41,285 nucleotides of DNA from a virus: the IMG/VR virus record IMGVR_UViG_3300020020_000092, positions 1 to 41,285 of that record, one strand, 5' to 3'. A program made the position numbers and the translations under genes. This document shows, piece by piece, positions 21,384 through 31,600 of the stretch. The notes beneath the pieces are model-generated. The model saw only the letters and a list, made by a program, of their open reading frames with translations. It was not told where the DNA came from and did not search any database. Numbering within the stretch: position 1 is the stretch's first letter; the number at the start of each line of letters is the position of its first letter.

Positions 21384-21689
21384 TTGTGGTGGACCTCATG
21401 GATTCTGAAAGCCGAACCGTTCGCGTACGACCAACTCGAACTGACTCCGGCGGAATTCTGGTCCATGACCCCGCTCGAATACAATCACCTTCGCGAGGGG
21501 TATTACCGGCGCACACGCCGCCATCTCGAGGAATCGGCACGGTGGGTGTGTGTGCTGGTCAATCATTTCCCCATGCGTGGGAAAAACGCCAAGACGTTGC
21601 GAGTGGAGCAACTTATCGGGTATTCACACGAGCAGCAACGAGACATCGATGCGGCTCGGAAAAAGGCCAGAGCGAAAAAAGATAAGTAG
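21384..21689 (+). CDS. Tail chaperone C-terminal part (gpT-like), made by frameshift
   Basis: About 101 residues are open from a poor TTG at 21384, with no in-frame ATG near the start. The sequence WWTSWILKAEPFAYDQLELTPAEFWSMTPLEYNHLREGYYRR carries the EFW-x-MTPxEY pattern common in the second tail chaperone ORF of siphoviruses. It then has a helical part and a Lys/Arg-rich end. With the slippery site at 21312 it would be expressed as a fusion (codons from 21318 on). It ends 10 nt before the tape measure start. Confidence 0.7.
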   Translation: MWWTSWILKAEPFAYDQLELTPAEFWSMTPLEYNHLREGYYRRTRRHLEESARWVCVLVNHFPMRGKNAKTLRVEQLIGYSHEQQRDIDAARKKARAKKDK

Positions 21690-21699
21690 GGCATAGCCT

Positions 21700-24600
21700 A
21701 TGGCTGCGACGGTAATTGGCGATCTGTTCGTTCGCTTGGGTGTCGATGCGACCCAGTTAACCACCGGCCTAACGGCGGCGGAAAAACGACTGGACCGCTT
21801 CGGCACCCAAATGTTTTTTCTCGGCACACGCATCACGGCGGGGATCTCGATCCCCGTCGGGTTGGCGATGGCCAAGATTGCCGAGTTTGGTGGTGGCTTC
21901 GACAAAGCCATGACCGAATCCCTGGCGATCATGCAAAACGTCTCAGAAGAGATGCGGACGGAAATGGAGCGCGTCGCCCAGGCCGTGTCCACGTCCACCA
22001 AATTTTCTTCCAAAGAAGCGGCCGAGGGGTATTACTCCTTGGCATCAGCGGGTCTGGATGCCGCCGCTTCGATGGGCGCGTTGCCCATTGCCGCCAAATT
22101 CGCCCAGGCGGGGGTGTTCGACCTGGCCAAGTCGACCGAGTTTCTGGCCGGTGCCCAAGCGTCGATGGCATCGGGGTTCACGACGTCTGCTCAGAAAGTG
22201 GAGCAGATGGCCAACATCGCGGACGTGTTGACGTTGGCCAACAACCGTGCTCTGGGCACCATCCAAGACTTTGCTGAAGCCTTGACCAACAAGGCCGGTG
22301 CCGCGTTGCGGCAGACGAATAAGTCCGTGGAAGAAGGCGTGGCCGTCCTGGCCGCGTACGCGGAACAGAATATCAAAGGCAAGTACGCCGGCCAGCAATT
22401 GTGGATGGTCATCCGCGATTTGGGCACGTATGCGCTGAAAAATTCCGCCGCGTTCAAGAAGTTTGGCATCGGCGTCTTTGACGCGTCTGGGTCGATGCGG
22501 AACATGGCCGACATTATCGCAGACGTCGAGAAGGCCACGGACAAAATGTCCGACGCGCAACGGGCGTCCATGTTTGTGCAGTTGGGCATTCCCCTGCGGT
22601 CGGTGGCGGCGACCAAAGCGTTGATCGGGTATTCGGACGAGATTCGCAATCATGAAGCCGCGTTACGTCAGGCCGGGGGCACCACCGACGAGGTGTCAAA
22701 CAAACAGATGGCCTCGTTCGAGAACCGGATGAAAGCGTTGGCCCATCAGTTCCAAAATTCCGCCATCGCGTTGTTCAAGTCGTTGATTCCCGCGATTGAG
22801 AATTTCTTTATCCCCGCGATAAAGAAGGCCGCAGAAGTGGTCAACGACTTTGTTAAGGCATTCGACAAGTTACCGACACCCGTCAAGGCATTCGCCTTGG
22901 GGTTGGCGGGAATTGCGGTGGCCATTGGCCCTGTCGTGGCCGGGATCGGTTCGATGACGTTGCTGACGTCTGCTGCCGTGCGTGGTTTCCAGGTCATGGC
23001 GACCAGCATGGGCGCAGCTTCGACCGCGATTGGGTTGACGGTGGGCACGTCCTCTATGCTGACCAAATACCTGACGATGATGTCCCCGGCCGCTGCCGCG
23101 GCCGCAGCCGCCGCATATGACGCCGCCAAAGCCCAAGGCATCATGGGTGCCCACTTGAACCGTGCCGCCACCGCAGCGGCCAATGCCGCCGGATGGCAAG
23201 GCCGCATTACCAATGCTACGGTCGCCGCCAGTGTCGCCCAGGCGCAAGCCAATGGCACGTTCTTGACAGGTGTCGGCGTCATGGGGAAGTTCGGCCTTGC
23301 CGCAGCCGCCGTCGGCGCGGTCGTGTTGTCGGTAAATGCCTATACCAAGGATTGGGGTGAGACACTGAAGTGGTTCACGATCCCCGGCTTTGGATTGGCC
23401 ACGATTATTTCTGACCTGAATGCAAAGCTAATCGAACACGGTGGGGTGTTAGGGGATCTGGCACGCATTGCCCGAGGCACATTCTCCATCATCATGGATG
23501 GCGGGAAAGCGGCGTTTGCCGTATTTGCAGAATATGCCAAGGCGTATATGCAGATCGTGGCCAATGCTTTTGACTCCATGGTGGATGGGATTGTCAAGGC
23601 CATGCTGACGATGGCCAAGGCGATCTCGTATATGCCGGGGGGTGAGACGGCCTCGATCATGATCGTTGGGTTGACGGCTCTTTTACCCAAACTACGTCGA
23701 GAGATTAAAGACACCGCCGACGCAATGGACCGGCTGGCGGGATTCGGCACCTACAAAGGGCCGATGGATTTTCAGAAGGATTTGTTGACCGGCGGGTTCA
23801 AGCCGTGGCAAATGCCCAAGCCCGAGCAAAATCGGTTCGCCAAAGAGACAGGCCCAGCATTCGATCCCCGCGCCTTCGGCATGCCGGATGACCCGGAGAA
23901 ATTAACCGCCGCTCAGAAAGCCGCGAAAAACCTGGCCGACCAATGGCGGGAGAATTCCAAGCAAGTGCAAGCGTTCCGCGATGCGTGGGCATCCTTGACC
24001 GCCGTTGAACGTGCCGATACCCAAGTGTTGGGGCATGCATGGGAAGCGTATGACAAACTCCGGCAGTCCCAGGGTGTGCTGATTCCGCAATTCGAAAAGT
24101 TGTTCGAGAAGCAAATCGAACAGCAGGAGATTACCAAAGCCGTCACGTTCGGGTTGAACGAGTGGGGCGTGGTCTGGTCGGATGCCGCCATCAAAATGGA
24201 GGATAGTGTCGGACAAATGTATCTGGCGCTGACGAATCTTCGCGACAAAGCGTCGTTGGATGCATTTTGGAAGAAGAATGCGACCGCCGTCGAAGAAATC
24301 ATGCCCTTCTACAACCAATTGGACCCCCTGTTGCGCGTCATCGTGGATCGGTACCAGGCGTGGGCATTGGCCACGGCCCGAGCGTCCGGTGCGCTCCAGG
24401 ACCATCAGACCCAGGTCAGCCGGAACATTGGTGATTATCTGGCCGAGACGGCCGCAAAGTTGACGGACGCGCAATCAGAATTGACCTTGTTCTCTAAGTC
24501 ATATCTGGACAAGGAATTGGTTGGGTTGAAAAAAGGCATGGCCCAACAGGAACTGGCGCGCAAACAGTCCTACAACAAACAGTTGGCTTCGTTATCAGCA

Positions 24601-26796
24601 TTCGCGGATAACCCCGTCATGTTCGCGTATGAGATGGCGCGGTTGAAAATCGCTGACGAGAACAACAAGAAAATTTCCCAGGCGGAATATCGGCTGGGGC
24701 TGTATCGCATTGCCCAGAGCGTGGGGGTCAACAAAAAGATCATCGAAGACTTCGACCGCATGTCGGACGAGGTGATCGAGGATATCATTCGTCAGAAGGT
24801 GGCGTGGAACGACCTGTACAACACGATGTCCAAAATGGCCGAGGCCACATCCGCCGTAGGCAGCGCCTTCTCGGCGATGGGGCTGGATTCGTTGGGCACG
24901 ATGCTGTCCGGGGTGGGCGCGGGACTGTCCACGTTCATGAAGGGGGCTGATACCGTCGCCAATGCCGACACCCTGGGCGAGACGATCACGGGGCTGGCCG
25001 GCATGATTGAAGGGGCGATTAAATCGTTCCAAGCGCTGCAAGACGTCGGCTCCAGGGCGTTACGGGCCGTGGGGGGTGCCCTGGCCGGGGCACAGATGGG
25101 CGCGATCATTGGGGGGCCGATAGGGGCCGGAATCGGGGCCATTGTCGGCGGCATCGCCGGGGCATTCATGGCGGATCCTGACTGGAAGATGGTGCAAAAA
25201 ACGGTTAAGTATAAGTGGAACATGTCCGTCACCAAGGAATTGGCCAATCAGATTGATAAGGACGCCGAGGTGCTGGGCGGACACGTCAATGCGATGCTGA
25301 TGCACTTGAACGATATCGCCAACGAGCAGGGCGGTATGTCCGCCGCGAATGTGGGCCAGTGGGCGTTCCGGTTGAAGGAAGTTTTCCCGTTGTTGGAACG
25401 CGGCATGATGGGATCGGCCCAAGCCGCGAAGACGCTGGATGCGTCGTTCGAGTCGTTGACCGCCGCCGGAACCACGACCAACGGTTTCATCGGAGACCAG
25501 ATTCGGGAACTGATTCAGTTGGAACGGCGCTACGAGACGGGCAGTGCGGCCATCCGCGATTTTGTCGATGCCCAACTGGAGCTGATCTCTTCCGGATTCA
25601 ACGATGTCGTCAGCGGGTCGTTCGGCTCTATCCTGCCCGAAGGGTCATTCGACGTGTCCAAATCGTTGAAGAAACAGAAGACCCTAATCGAACAGATTGG
25701 AGAGGTGGGAGAGGTCGTCGCGGAAATCAGTAAAAAGGAGATCAAGACCGAAGCCGATAAGCTGGCATTGATGGCCGCTCGCTTCCAGATGGCGCAGCTC
25801 GAAGCCAACCTCCGCCGGGAGCAATCCCGGTCCCAGGCCGCTGGCCGGCTGATGTCGGACATGGCCGGTCCCAAGGGCCAGGAATCGTTTGATCGCATGG
25901 GCCGACTGGCGCTGGTGACGTTCGATGCCATGATCGGGTCCGGCAGGACGTTCATTGAGACGTTGGACGCCATCGGGCCGTCACTGGACCTGTTGTCGGC
26001 CGCGCAGGACACGTTCGGGTTCGCGTCGTCTGAAGCATTTCAACAGTTGTTGAAGTTCCGCGACTTCTCGGTGGCGAATCCGGAATTGGTCGCGGAGTTG
26101 TCCGGGTTGCAAAACATGATGCGCGGGTTGACGAACCTGGGCTTCATTACGCAGGAGTCGTTCTCGGACCTGGGGGCGGAAGCAACCAGCGTGTTCGAGC
26201 GCATGGTGGCGCAAGGGTTGACCAGCGACGAAGCGCTGCAGATGATGCAACCGACGTTGCAGATGCTGTGGCAGTTGGAGGAGAAATTCGGGTATACCGC
26301 AGACGAGGCCACACAAGCCTTGATTGACCAAGCCGAAGCGAATGGCATGGTCGGTGAGGCGTTCATGTCCGCGAATGACCGGATGATTCTGGGCATCGAC
26401 CGGCTGATTGACCGATTTGACGCGTTCCTGACGCACCTGGGCATCAAAATCCCCAACGCGGCGAATGACGCAGCTACGGCTATCAACGATGCTGGCGCGA
26501 ACGTCGATCCGTGGACCGTCGATGTCAACTACCGCGATTCTGGGTATCCCGGTCCCCGGGACGGCGAACCGGAGCCGGTGCCGTTTGCGGAAGGCGGGAT
26601 TCTTCGTAAACCGATTCTGGCCGGCGAAGCCGGACCCGAAGCCATTATCCCCTTGGACCGGCTGTTCGATGAACTCCGGACACAACAAAAAGCCGACGAG
26701 AGTAGCGGGTACATGCCGGTGTCCGTGCAGATAGACGGCGACACCATCATCAAGACGTTCGTGCGCGTGGCCAAACGGAACGGCTGGGCAAACTGA
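21700..26796 (+). CDS. Tail tape measure protein, 1698 aa
   Basis: Sets tail length and is ejected ahead of the DNA. The N-terminal half has the TP901-type tape measure domain (MTESLAIMQNVSEEMRTEME, EAAEGYYSLASAGLDAAASM, VEQMANIADVLTLANN). A hydrophobic stretch lies near residue 400 (FALGLAGIAVAIGPVVAGIG), and a glycine zipper near 1120-1155 (GALAGAQMGAIIGGPIGAG) could insert in the host membrane. The C-terminus FAEGGILRKPILAGEAGPEAIIPL (~1627-1650) is the usual tape measure end motif. At about 0.15 nm per residue the tail would be near 250 nm, which is an inference. Confidence 0.92.
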   Translation: MAATVIGDLFVRLGVDATQLTTGLTAAEKRLDRFGTQMFFLGTRITAGISIPVGLAMAKIAEFGGGFDKAMTESLAIMQNVSEEMRTEMERVAQAVSTSTKFSSKEAAEGYYSLASAGLDAAASMGALPIAAKFAQAGVFDLAKSTEFLAGAQASMASGFTTSAQKVEQMANIADVLTLANNRALGTIQDFAEALTNKAGAALRQTNKSVEEGVAVLAAYAEQNIKGKYAGQQLWMVIRDLGTYALKNSAAFKKFGIGVFDASGSMRNMADIIADVEKATDKMSDAQRASMFVQLGIPLRSVAATKALIGYSDEIRNHEAALRQAGGTTDEVSNKQMASFENRMKALAHQFQNSAIALFKSLIPAIENFFIPAIKKAAEVVNDFVKAFDKLPTPVKAFALGLAGIAVAIGPVVAGIGSMTLLTSAAVRGFQVMATSMGAASTAIGLTVGTSSMLTKYLTMMSPAAAAAAAAAYDAAKAQGIMGAHLNRAATAAANAAGWQGRITNATVAASVAQAQANGTFLTGVGVMGKFGLAAAAVGAVVLSVNAYTKDWGETLKWFTIPGFGLATIISDLNAKLIEHGGVLGDLARIARGTFSIIMDGGKAAFAVFAEYAKAYMQIVANAFDSMVDGIVKAMLTMAKAISYMPGGETASIMIVGLTALLPKLRREIKDTADAMDRLAGFGTYKGPMDFQKDLLTGGFKPWQMPKPEQNRFAKETGPAFDPRAFGMPDDPEKLTAAQKAAKNLADQWRENSKQVQAFRDAWASLTAVERADTQVLGHAWEAYDKLRQSQGVLIPQFEKLFEKQIEQQEITKAVTFGLNEWGVVWSDAAIKMEDSVGQMYLALTNLRDKASLDAFWKKNATAVEEIMPFYNQLDPLLRVIVDRYQAWALATARASGALQDHQTQVSRNIGDYLAETAAKLTDAQSELTLFSKSYLDKELVGLKKGMAQQELARKQSYNKQLASLSAFADNPVMFAYEMARLKIADENNKKISQAEYRLGLYRIAQSVGVNKKIIEDFDRMSDEVIEDIIRQKVAWNDLYNTMSKMAEATSAVGSAFSAMGLDSLGTMLSGVGAGLSTFMKGADTVANADTLGETITGLAGMIEGAIKSFQALQDVGSRALRAVGGALAGAQMGAIIGGPIGAGIGAIVGGIAGAFMADPDWKMVQKTVKYKWNMSVTKELANQIDKDAEVLGGHVNAMLMHLNDIANEQGGMSAANVGQWAFRLKEVFPLLERGMMGSAQAAKTLDASFESLTAAGTTTNGFIGDQIRELIQLERRYETGSAAIRDFVDAQLELISSGFNDVVSGSFGSILPEGSFDVSKSLKKQKTLIEQIGEVGEVVAEISKKEIKTEADKLALMAARFQMAQLEANLRREQSRSQAAGRLMSDMAGPKGQESFDRMGRLALVTFDAMIGSGRTFIETLDAIGPSLDLLSAAQDTFGFASSEAFQQLLKFRDFSVANPELVAELSGLQNMMRGLTNLGFITQESFSDLGAEATSVFERMVAQGLTSDEALQMMQPTLQMLWQLEEKFGYTADEATQALIDQAEANGMVGEAFMSANDRMILGIDRLIDRFDAFLTHLGIKIPNAANDAATAINDAGANVDPWTVDVNYRDSGYPGPRDGEPEPVPFAEGGILRKPILAGEAGPEAIIPLDRLFDELRTQQKADESSGYMPVSVQIDGDTIIKTFVRVAKRNGWAN

Positions 26797-26797
26797 C

Positions 26798-28627
26798 ATG
26801 GCGGTCTATGATCTGAAAATTAACGGCACGTCCTACAACGCGCTGTACGAGACAATGAACGTCAAGTGGAACGCCAACGGGCGGGACGTGTTGACGTGTG
26901 ATCTGTTGAATACGCCTAACTTCCGTCCCCCGCGAGGGGCGACCGTCAAGCTGTACGAAGACGCCGTGATGATTTTTGAAGGCATGATCGATGTGCCTCG
27001 TGAACAAGGATTTGGCGGGATCGGATGGGCATTGATTGCACCCCAGGTATCCGCCGTCAGTAACGACGCCTATGCCGACCGCCGGTTCGTGTTCCTGACG
27101 TTTCCGACCCAATCATTGAAGGCATGTTTGCTCCAGTTGGAACCGTACCTGACGCCTTACGGCATTACGTTAGATGCCGGGCAAGTCACGGGACCGACGA
27201 TAGTCGGGTTTGCGGTAGATGGCGATTCGTTGTCAGAAGTATTGAACACGTTGTCGGAATCGTCCGGCGGATACGTCTGGGACGTGTTGCCTGGCATGAC
27301 ATTCAAGATGTTCCAACCCGGGGGCACGGCCGCGCCGTTCAACATTGCCGCTGATGGGGACGGCAAGGCCATTGGCGATATCACCGTAGAAGAACCAGAC
27401 AGCGATTACGCCAACCGGATTATTCTGCGATTCTCGGCTTCGGCGCGTCGCGCGTACGCGTTTTTGGAACCGGCGACGAATTTCATAGACGGCGACGAGA
27501 TTGAAATCGGCACGCAAACATACACTTTCCAGGCCACGTTGACTGATAGCTCCGGTAACGTGCAACTGGGGGGATCCATTGATGCCAGTCTGAACAATCT
27601 GATTGCGGCTATTAACGGGGATCCTGGAGGGTCCGGTAGTGCATATGCGGCTTCAACCCCGAAGAACAACAAAGCTGAAGCGTATCTTCGGTTCTCTGGA
27701 TGGCTGACCGCTCAAGCCATCGAACCGGGAGATGATGGTAACAGCATTGATGTTGGCTCGACGAAGATTGATGCGGGATGGTTCGGAGAGGGCGATATCC
27801 CCATCGCTACGATGCAGAATGGTGAAGATGAGTCCCTCACCAATAAAGTCTATGCCAATGATCTGGCCGAGCAAGCCAATCCTCCTGCGGGTCGCGGTAT
27901 TTGGGAGCGTGTCATCGACAAACCCACGGTCTTCGATTACGGGTTGGCCCAGATGTGGGCTGACGCGCATTTGGAGAAGGCACTGGCCGTGCCGAAGCAG
28001 GTGGTTTACACCACGAAAGAGAAACTTATCTATCCAGGCCAGACGCAATCCATTAATTCTTCATTCCGCAATTTGTCGGGCACATTCATCGTGACCGAAG
28101 TAACTGGCAAGATGGTCACGGATTCCGAGATGTGGCGTACCGTGTCAGCCAGTGGCGGCGTCAAGTTACCAAAGCTGTGGACAGAGACGGCCAAAGAAAT
28201 TTTCAAACGGGGGAGCGGCGGGAATAGCAGTAATGGCGGCATCTTGGTTGTCACCACGGGCGGGGGCGGCGGAACTGCTGTGGTCAATGTCGGGCAATTC
28301 ACGCTGGGCGGCTCGCGGGATACGTCACGGGTGACGGGTGCCGGTGTAAAAATGCCAGCGGTAAACGCGAACCGCTTCCATGCCACGACTTCATTTACCG
28401 CAATGGTCTATGCCGAAATTCGATCCCGGTCATCTGGGGTCATCACCAAGGCATGGCTGTACGACGAGACGGCGACGTCTTACATCTCGTTAGGGCAACA
28501 AACGGGTACTTCTGCGGTCGAAATTCCGACGTCTGTTGGCATTATTGCAGGACATAATTATGTGCTGTATCTTGAAGTCGATACAGCGAATGAAGGTGGA
28601 TTTGTTACAGCCGTCTTGGCTGGGTAA
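26798..28627 (+). CDS. Tail hub/baseplate protein with an inserted domain
   Basis: First gene after the tape measure, 1 nt away; 609 aa. Residues 1-220 and ~344-470 look like a tail hub protein (VYDLKINGTSYNALYETMNVKWN, LSEVLNTLSESSGGYVWDVLPGM, WERVIDKPTVFDYGLAQMWAD). Between them, about residues 226-343, sits a separate beta domain (DGDEIEIGTQTYTFQATLTD...GDDGNSIDVGS). That module is common in phage tail proteins and is inserted here in a surface loop. A Gly-rich linker and a C-terminal beta domain (~490-609) follow. Probably central to the tail tip, under the tube. Confidence 0.7.
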   Translation: MAVYDLKINGTSYNALYETMNVKWNANGRDVLTCDLLNTPNFRPPRGATVKLYEDAVMIFEGMIDVPREQGFGGIGWALIAPQVSAVSNDAYADRRFVFLTFPTQSLKACLLQLEPYLTPYGITLDAGQVTGPTIVGFAVDGDSLSEVLNTLSESSGGYVWDVLPGMTFKMFQPGGTAAPFNIAADGDGKAIGDITVEEPDSDYANRIILRFSASARRAYAFLEPATNFIDGDEIEIGTQTYTFQATLTDSSGNVQLGGSIDASLNNLIAAINGDPGGSGSAYAASTPKNNKAEAYLRFSGWLTAQAIEPGDDGNSIDVGSTKIDAGWFGEGDIPIATMQNGEDESLTNKVYANDLAEQANPPAGRGIWERVIDKPTVFDYGLAQMWADAHLEKALAVPKQVVYTTKEKLIYPGQTQSINSSFRNLSGTFIVTEVTGKMVTDSEMWRTVSASGGVKLPKLWTETAKEIFKRGSGGNSSNGGILVVTTGGGGGTAVVNVGQFTLGGSRDTSRVTGAGVKMPAVNANRFHATTSFTAMVYAEIRSRSSGVITKAWLYDETATSYISLGQQTGTSAVEIPTSVGIIAGHNYVLYLEVDTANEGGFVTAVLAG

Positions 28628-28637
28628 GGAGATACAC

Positions 28638-31600
28638 ATGTTTCGGATACTGATATTACTGATGCTGGTTTTACTGTGTGGGGCGCGAGTGTCTGCACAG
28701 ACGGACGAAATCTCCCCGCTCCGGATTTACTTGGGCACGGCGGCATGTGAAATATACCAGGGCAGCGGCACGCCTTCCGGCCATGCAACATGTGCGTTCT
28801 ACATTGATTCTGCGACCGGCGATGTCTGGTCAAAGAATAATTCGGGCGTATGGAAGAAAATCAACACCTACGGCACGGTCACCAGTGTTGGATTAACCGT
28901 TCCATCTGAGTTTTCGGTCAGCGGTTCTCCCGTCACAACTAGCGGCACGTTGGCCCTGTCTTGGGCCAGCCCCGTGACCGTGCCCCACGGCGGCACGGGC
29001 TTAGGCACGCTGACGACGAACGGCGTCCTGTTCGGCAACGGAACGAGCGCGGCGGGGGTCACGAGCGCCGGTGCCTCAAACTCCGTTCTTGCAGCTAGTG
29101 GCGGCAATCCGTTCTTCACCCCGACTCCAACCGTAACGAGCCTCGCTGCGACGACGAGCCTTACGACGCCGCTCATCACGACGTCCAGCGGCGACCTCAC
29201 GATCACGCCTGTTGGCGTGCTGTCTTTGAACCCCACTGGCGGCACCGTGACCGTTCCGAGTGGGAAGGTGCTCGCTACGACCTATGCGAGCGGCTGGAGC
29301 GGAAGCGGCTACACGCTCAACAACGACAGCAGCTTCGCCAGCCAATCGTTCCTTGAAGTGGATCGGCTGTCGGTGCGCGGCATCTTCAACGTCTACGAAC
29401 TGCTCGTCCACCAGATTCGGGCCACGAACGGTTCAATCTTCGTAGCGAACACCGGGACCGTAAAGGCGGTGACCGGAGGGATCGCTCGTGTCAGTGGGGT
29501 GCGAGGTGGCGACGTCGCATCCGGCTCAACTATCACCGCTCCGGCGCAGGTACACACCACCGGCAATCTGGTCACCATCGGGGTGATCTTCCCAGTCGCT
29601 GCGTCGGTATCAAGTTGCGGAGATACCGCCGGGAACACCTACACGCAAGCTGGCAGCACGCTGACGGCGTTTGGCGGCAGCGACAAAATTGCACTCTACT
29701 ACGCCTGGAACATTACCGGGCACGCCGCGAACGTGGTGAGTTGTGCTCTGACCACGCCGGTCATTTACCGCATCTTCGCGGTGGAAGAGTTCAGCGGCGT
29801 CCAGACGAGTAGTGATCCATTCAGTGGCTTCGCTAGTCAGGCGACCACCGGCGTCTCAATCACCTCGGGCACCGTCACAGTCACGGCCCCATCAGAAGTT
29901 ATCATTGCAGTTGGTGGTGGATTCGCAGAGCCTGTGATTCCGGGTGCAGGTTTTACCGGCCAGTCCTTTCCCATCATAGGCGACCCCGGCTACTGGTATT
30001 TCAACGAGTACAAGATAGTCACCGCGAGCGAGGCAGCCACGGCCACACAGCAGTCCGCCGTGGTGTACGGCATCGTAGCCGCGTCCTTCAAGGCAGCGAC
30101 GGTGGCGTCCTACGTTATCGAGACGGAGTCCTCGCACGGCTTCGCTGTCAACGACCTGATTCGCGCGCAGCGATTCACCGGCACCAGCACGTACCAGTCC
30201 GACATGACCGTCACCGCCGTGGCGGACACGACGCACTTCACGGCCACGCTGCGCTCGACCTACAGCCCACCGCAGGCTGGCATGGACTTCGTGCGCCTCG
30301 GCTCGACTTCGGATACCTCGCGTCAGGGCTCGATCTACCTCACCGCCGACGACACCAACGCGCCATACATCAACGTGCTTGGGGGCGTGGCGTCCTTCAC
30401 CGATTGGGGTTCTAGCGCGAAGACCCGCATCCGCATGGGGAACCTCAACGGTTCTTACGGCTATGTGGCGGACACCTACGGACTGGCGGTCGGTGACGCC
30501 GCGAACGCCTGGATCAAGATCGACCCGACGAACGGCGTCCGCATTGGTCACAACACGACAACTTTCGCACAGGTCACGGCGGCGGGTGCGGCGACCTTTA
30601 CCGGGAGCGTTACTGTCACCGGTGGCAACGCAGCGAAGACCGATCTGACGAACGTCACTGGCAACTATGCAACATCCTCAAGCGCTGGTGGCCCAGCGAT
30701 CAGCGCAGCCATTACCAGTGGGTGGCTTGGAGACTCTTCGAACGACGTGACGATCACGAACCTCGGGATCGACGTCGGTAACACCGGAGCGATCAGGGGC
30801 GGGCAGAGCGGCTACAACACCGGCACGGGCTGGTTCCTCGGCTACAGCAGCGGCTACAAATTTTCGATTGGAAATCCGTCTGCTGATTATCTGACGTGGG
30901 ACGGTAACAATATCGCCTTAGTCAGTTCGTCCCTGACGATCAACTCCAGCGGTATTTCACTACTGCCATTCAGCTCGGCAGGATGGGCCAACACGACGTC
31001 CTACTCGTGGTCTGGAGCCACACGAAATCACGGACTCTTTGGCTACGACGCGGGAAGTGGCAGCACTATGGCCATCGACATTCGGTCAGAGTGGACGGGT
31101 GCTGATGGCGGTCGGTTTCCGGAGGTCAACATTGGAGCCTTCAATACGCCGACCGGAGGTGGTCTCACCCAAGACTACGTCCAGATAAACCTTCACGCGA
31201 CTCTGGGACGTGTCTACATGTACTCCATGATCAACGACGTGAACTTTAACTTGATGTCGCTCAGTACGACAGGATTAGAATTATACTGGCCCTTCCATCA
31301 GGACAGCGGGCAGTACATTTATCCCGGCCCGCAGACCGGTTCCGGTCTTGGTAGCTTCCAGACTTCTTACTACCTCGCCTCCCACGCTACCTACGGCCTC
31401 TATACGAACACCGGCCTCGGTACGGTTGGAAGCGTCTACATCGGTTCCGGCGCGAGGTTCTCCTTTACCGGAGACTCCGACACGTACATGGACAACGATT
31501 CTTCTAACCGTCTTCGCTTCGGAGCAGGAGACGTTCGCTTCTTCTGGGACGGCACGCAACTATTCCCCGAAAACAACGGCACGAAGAACCTCGGCGTCAC

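Noticed and set aside
21386-21685. 99-codon frame at the second chaperone ORF
   Set aside because: It has an in-frame ATG, but Ser/Arg/Gly-rich composition and no family pattern. The neighbouring frame contains the EFW-x-MTPxEY pattern and links to the slippery site.
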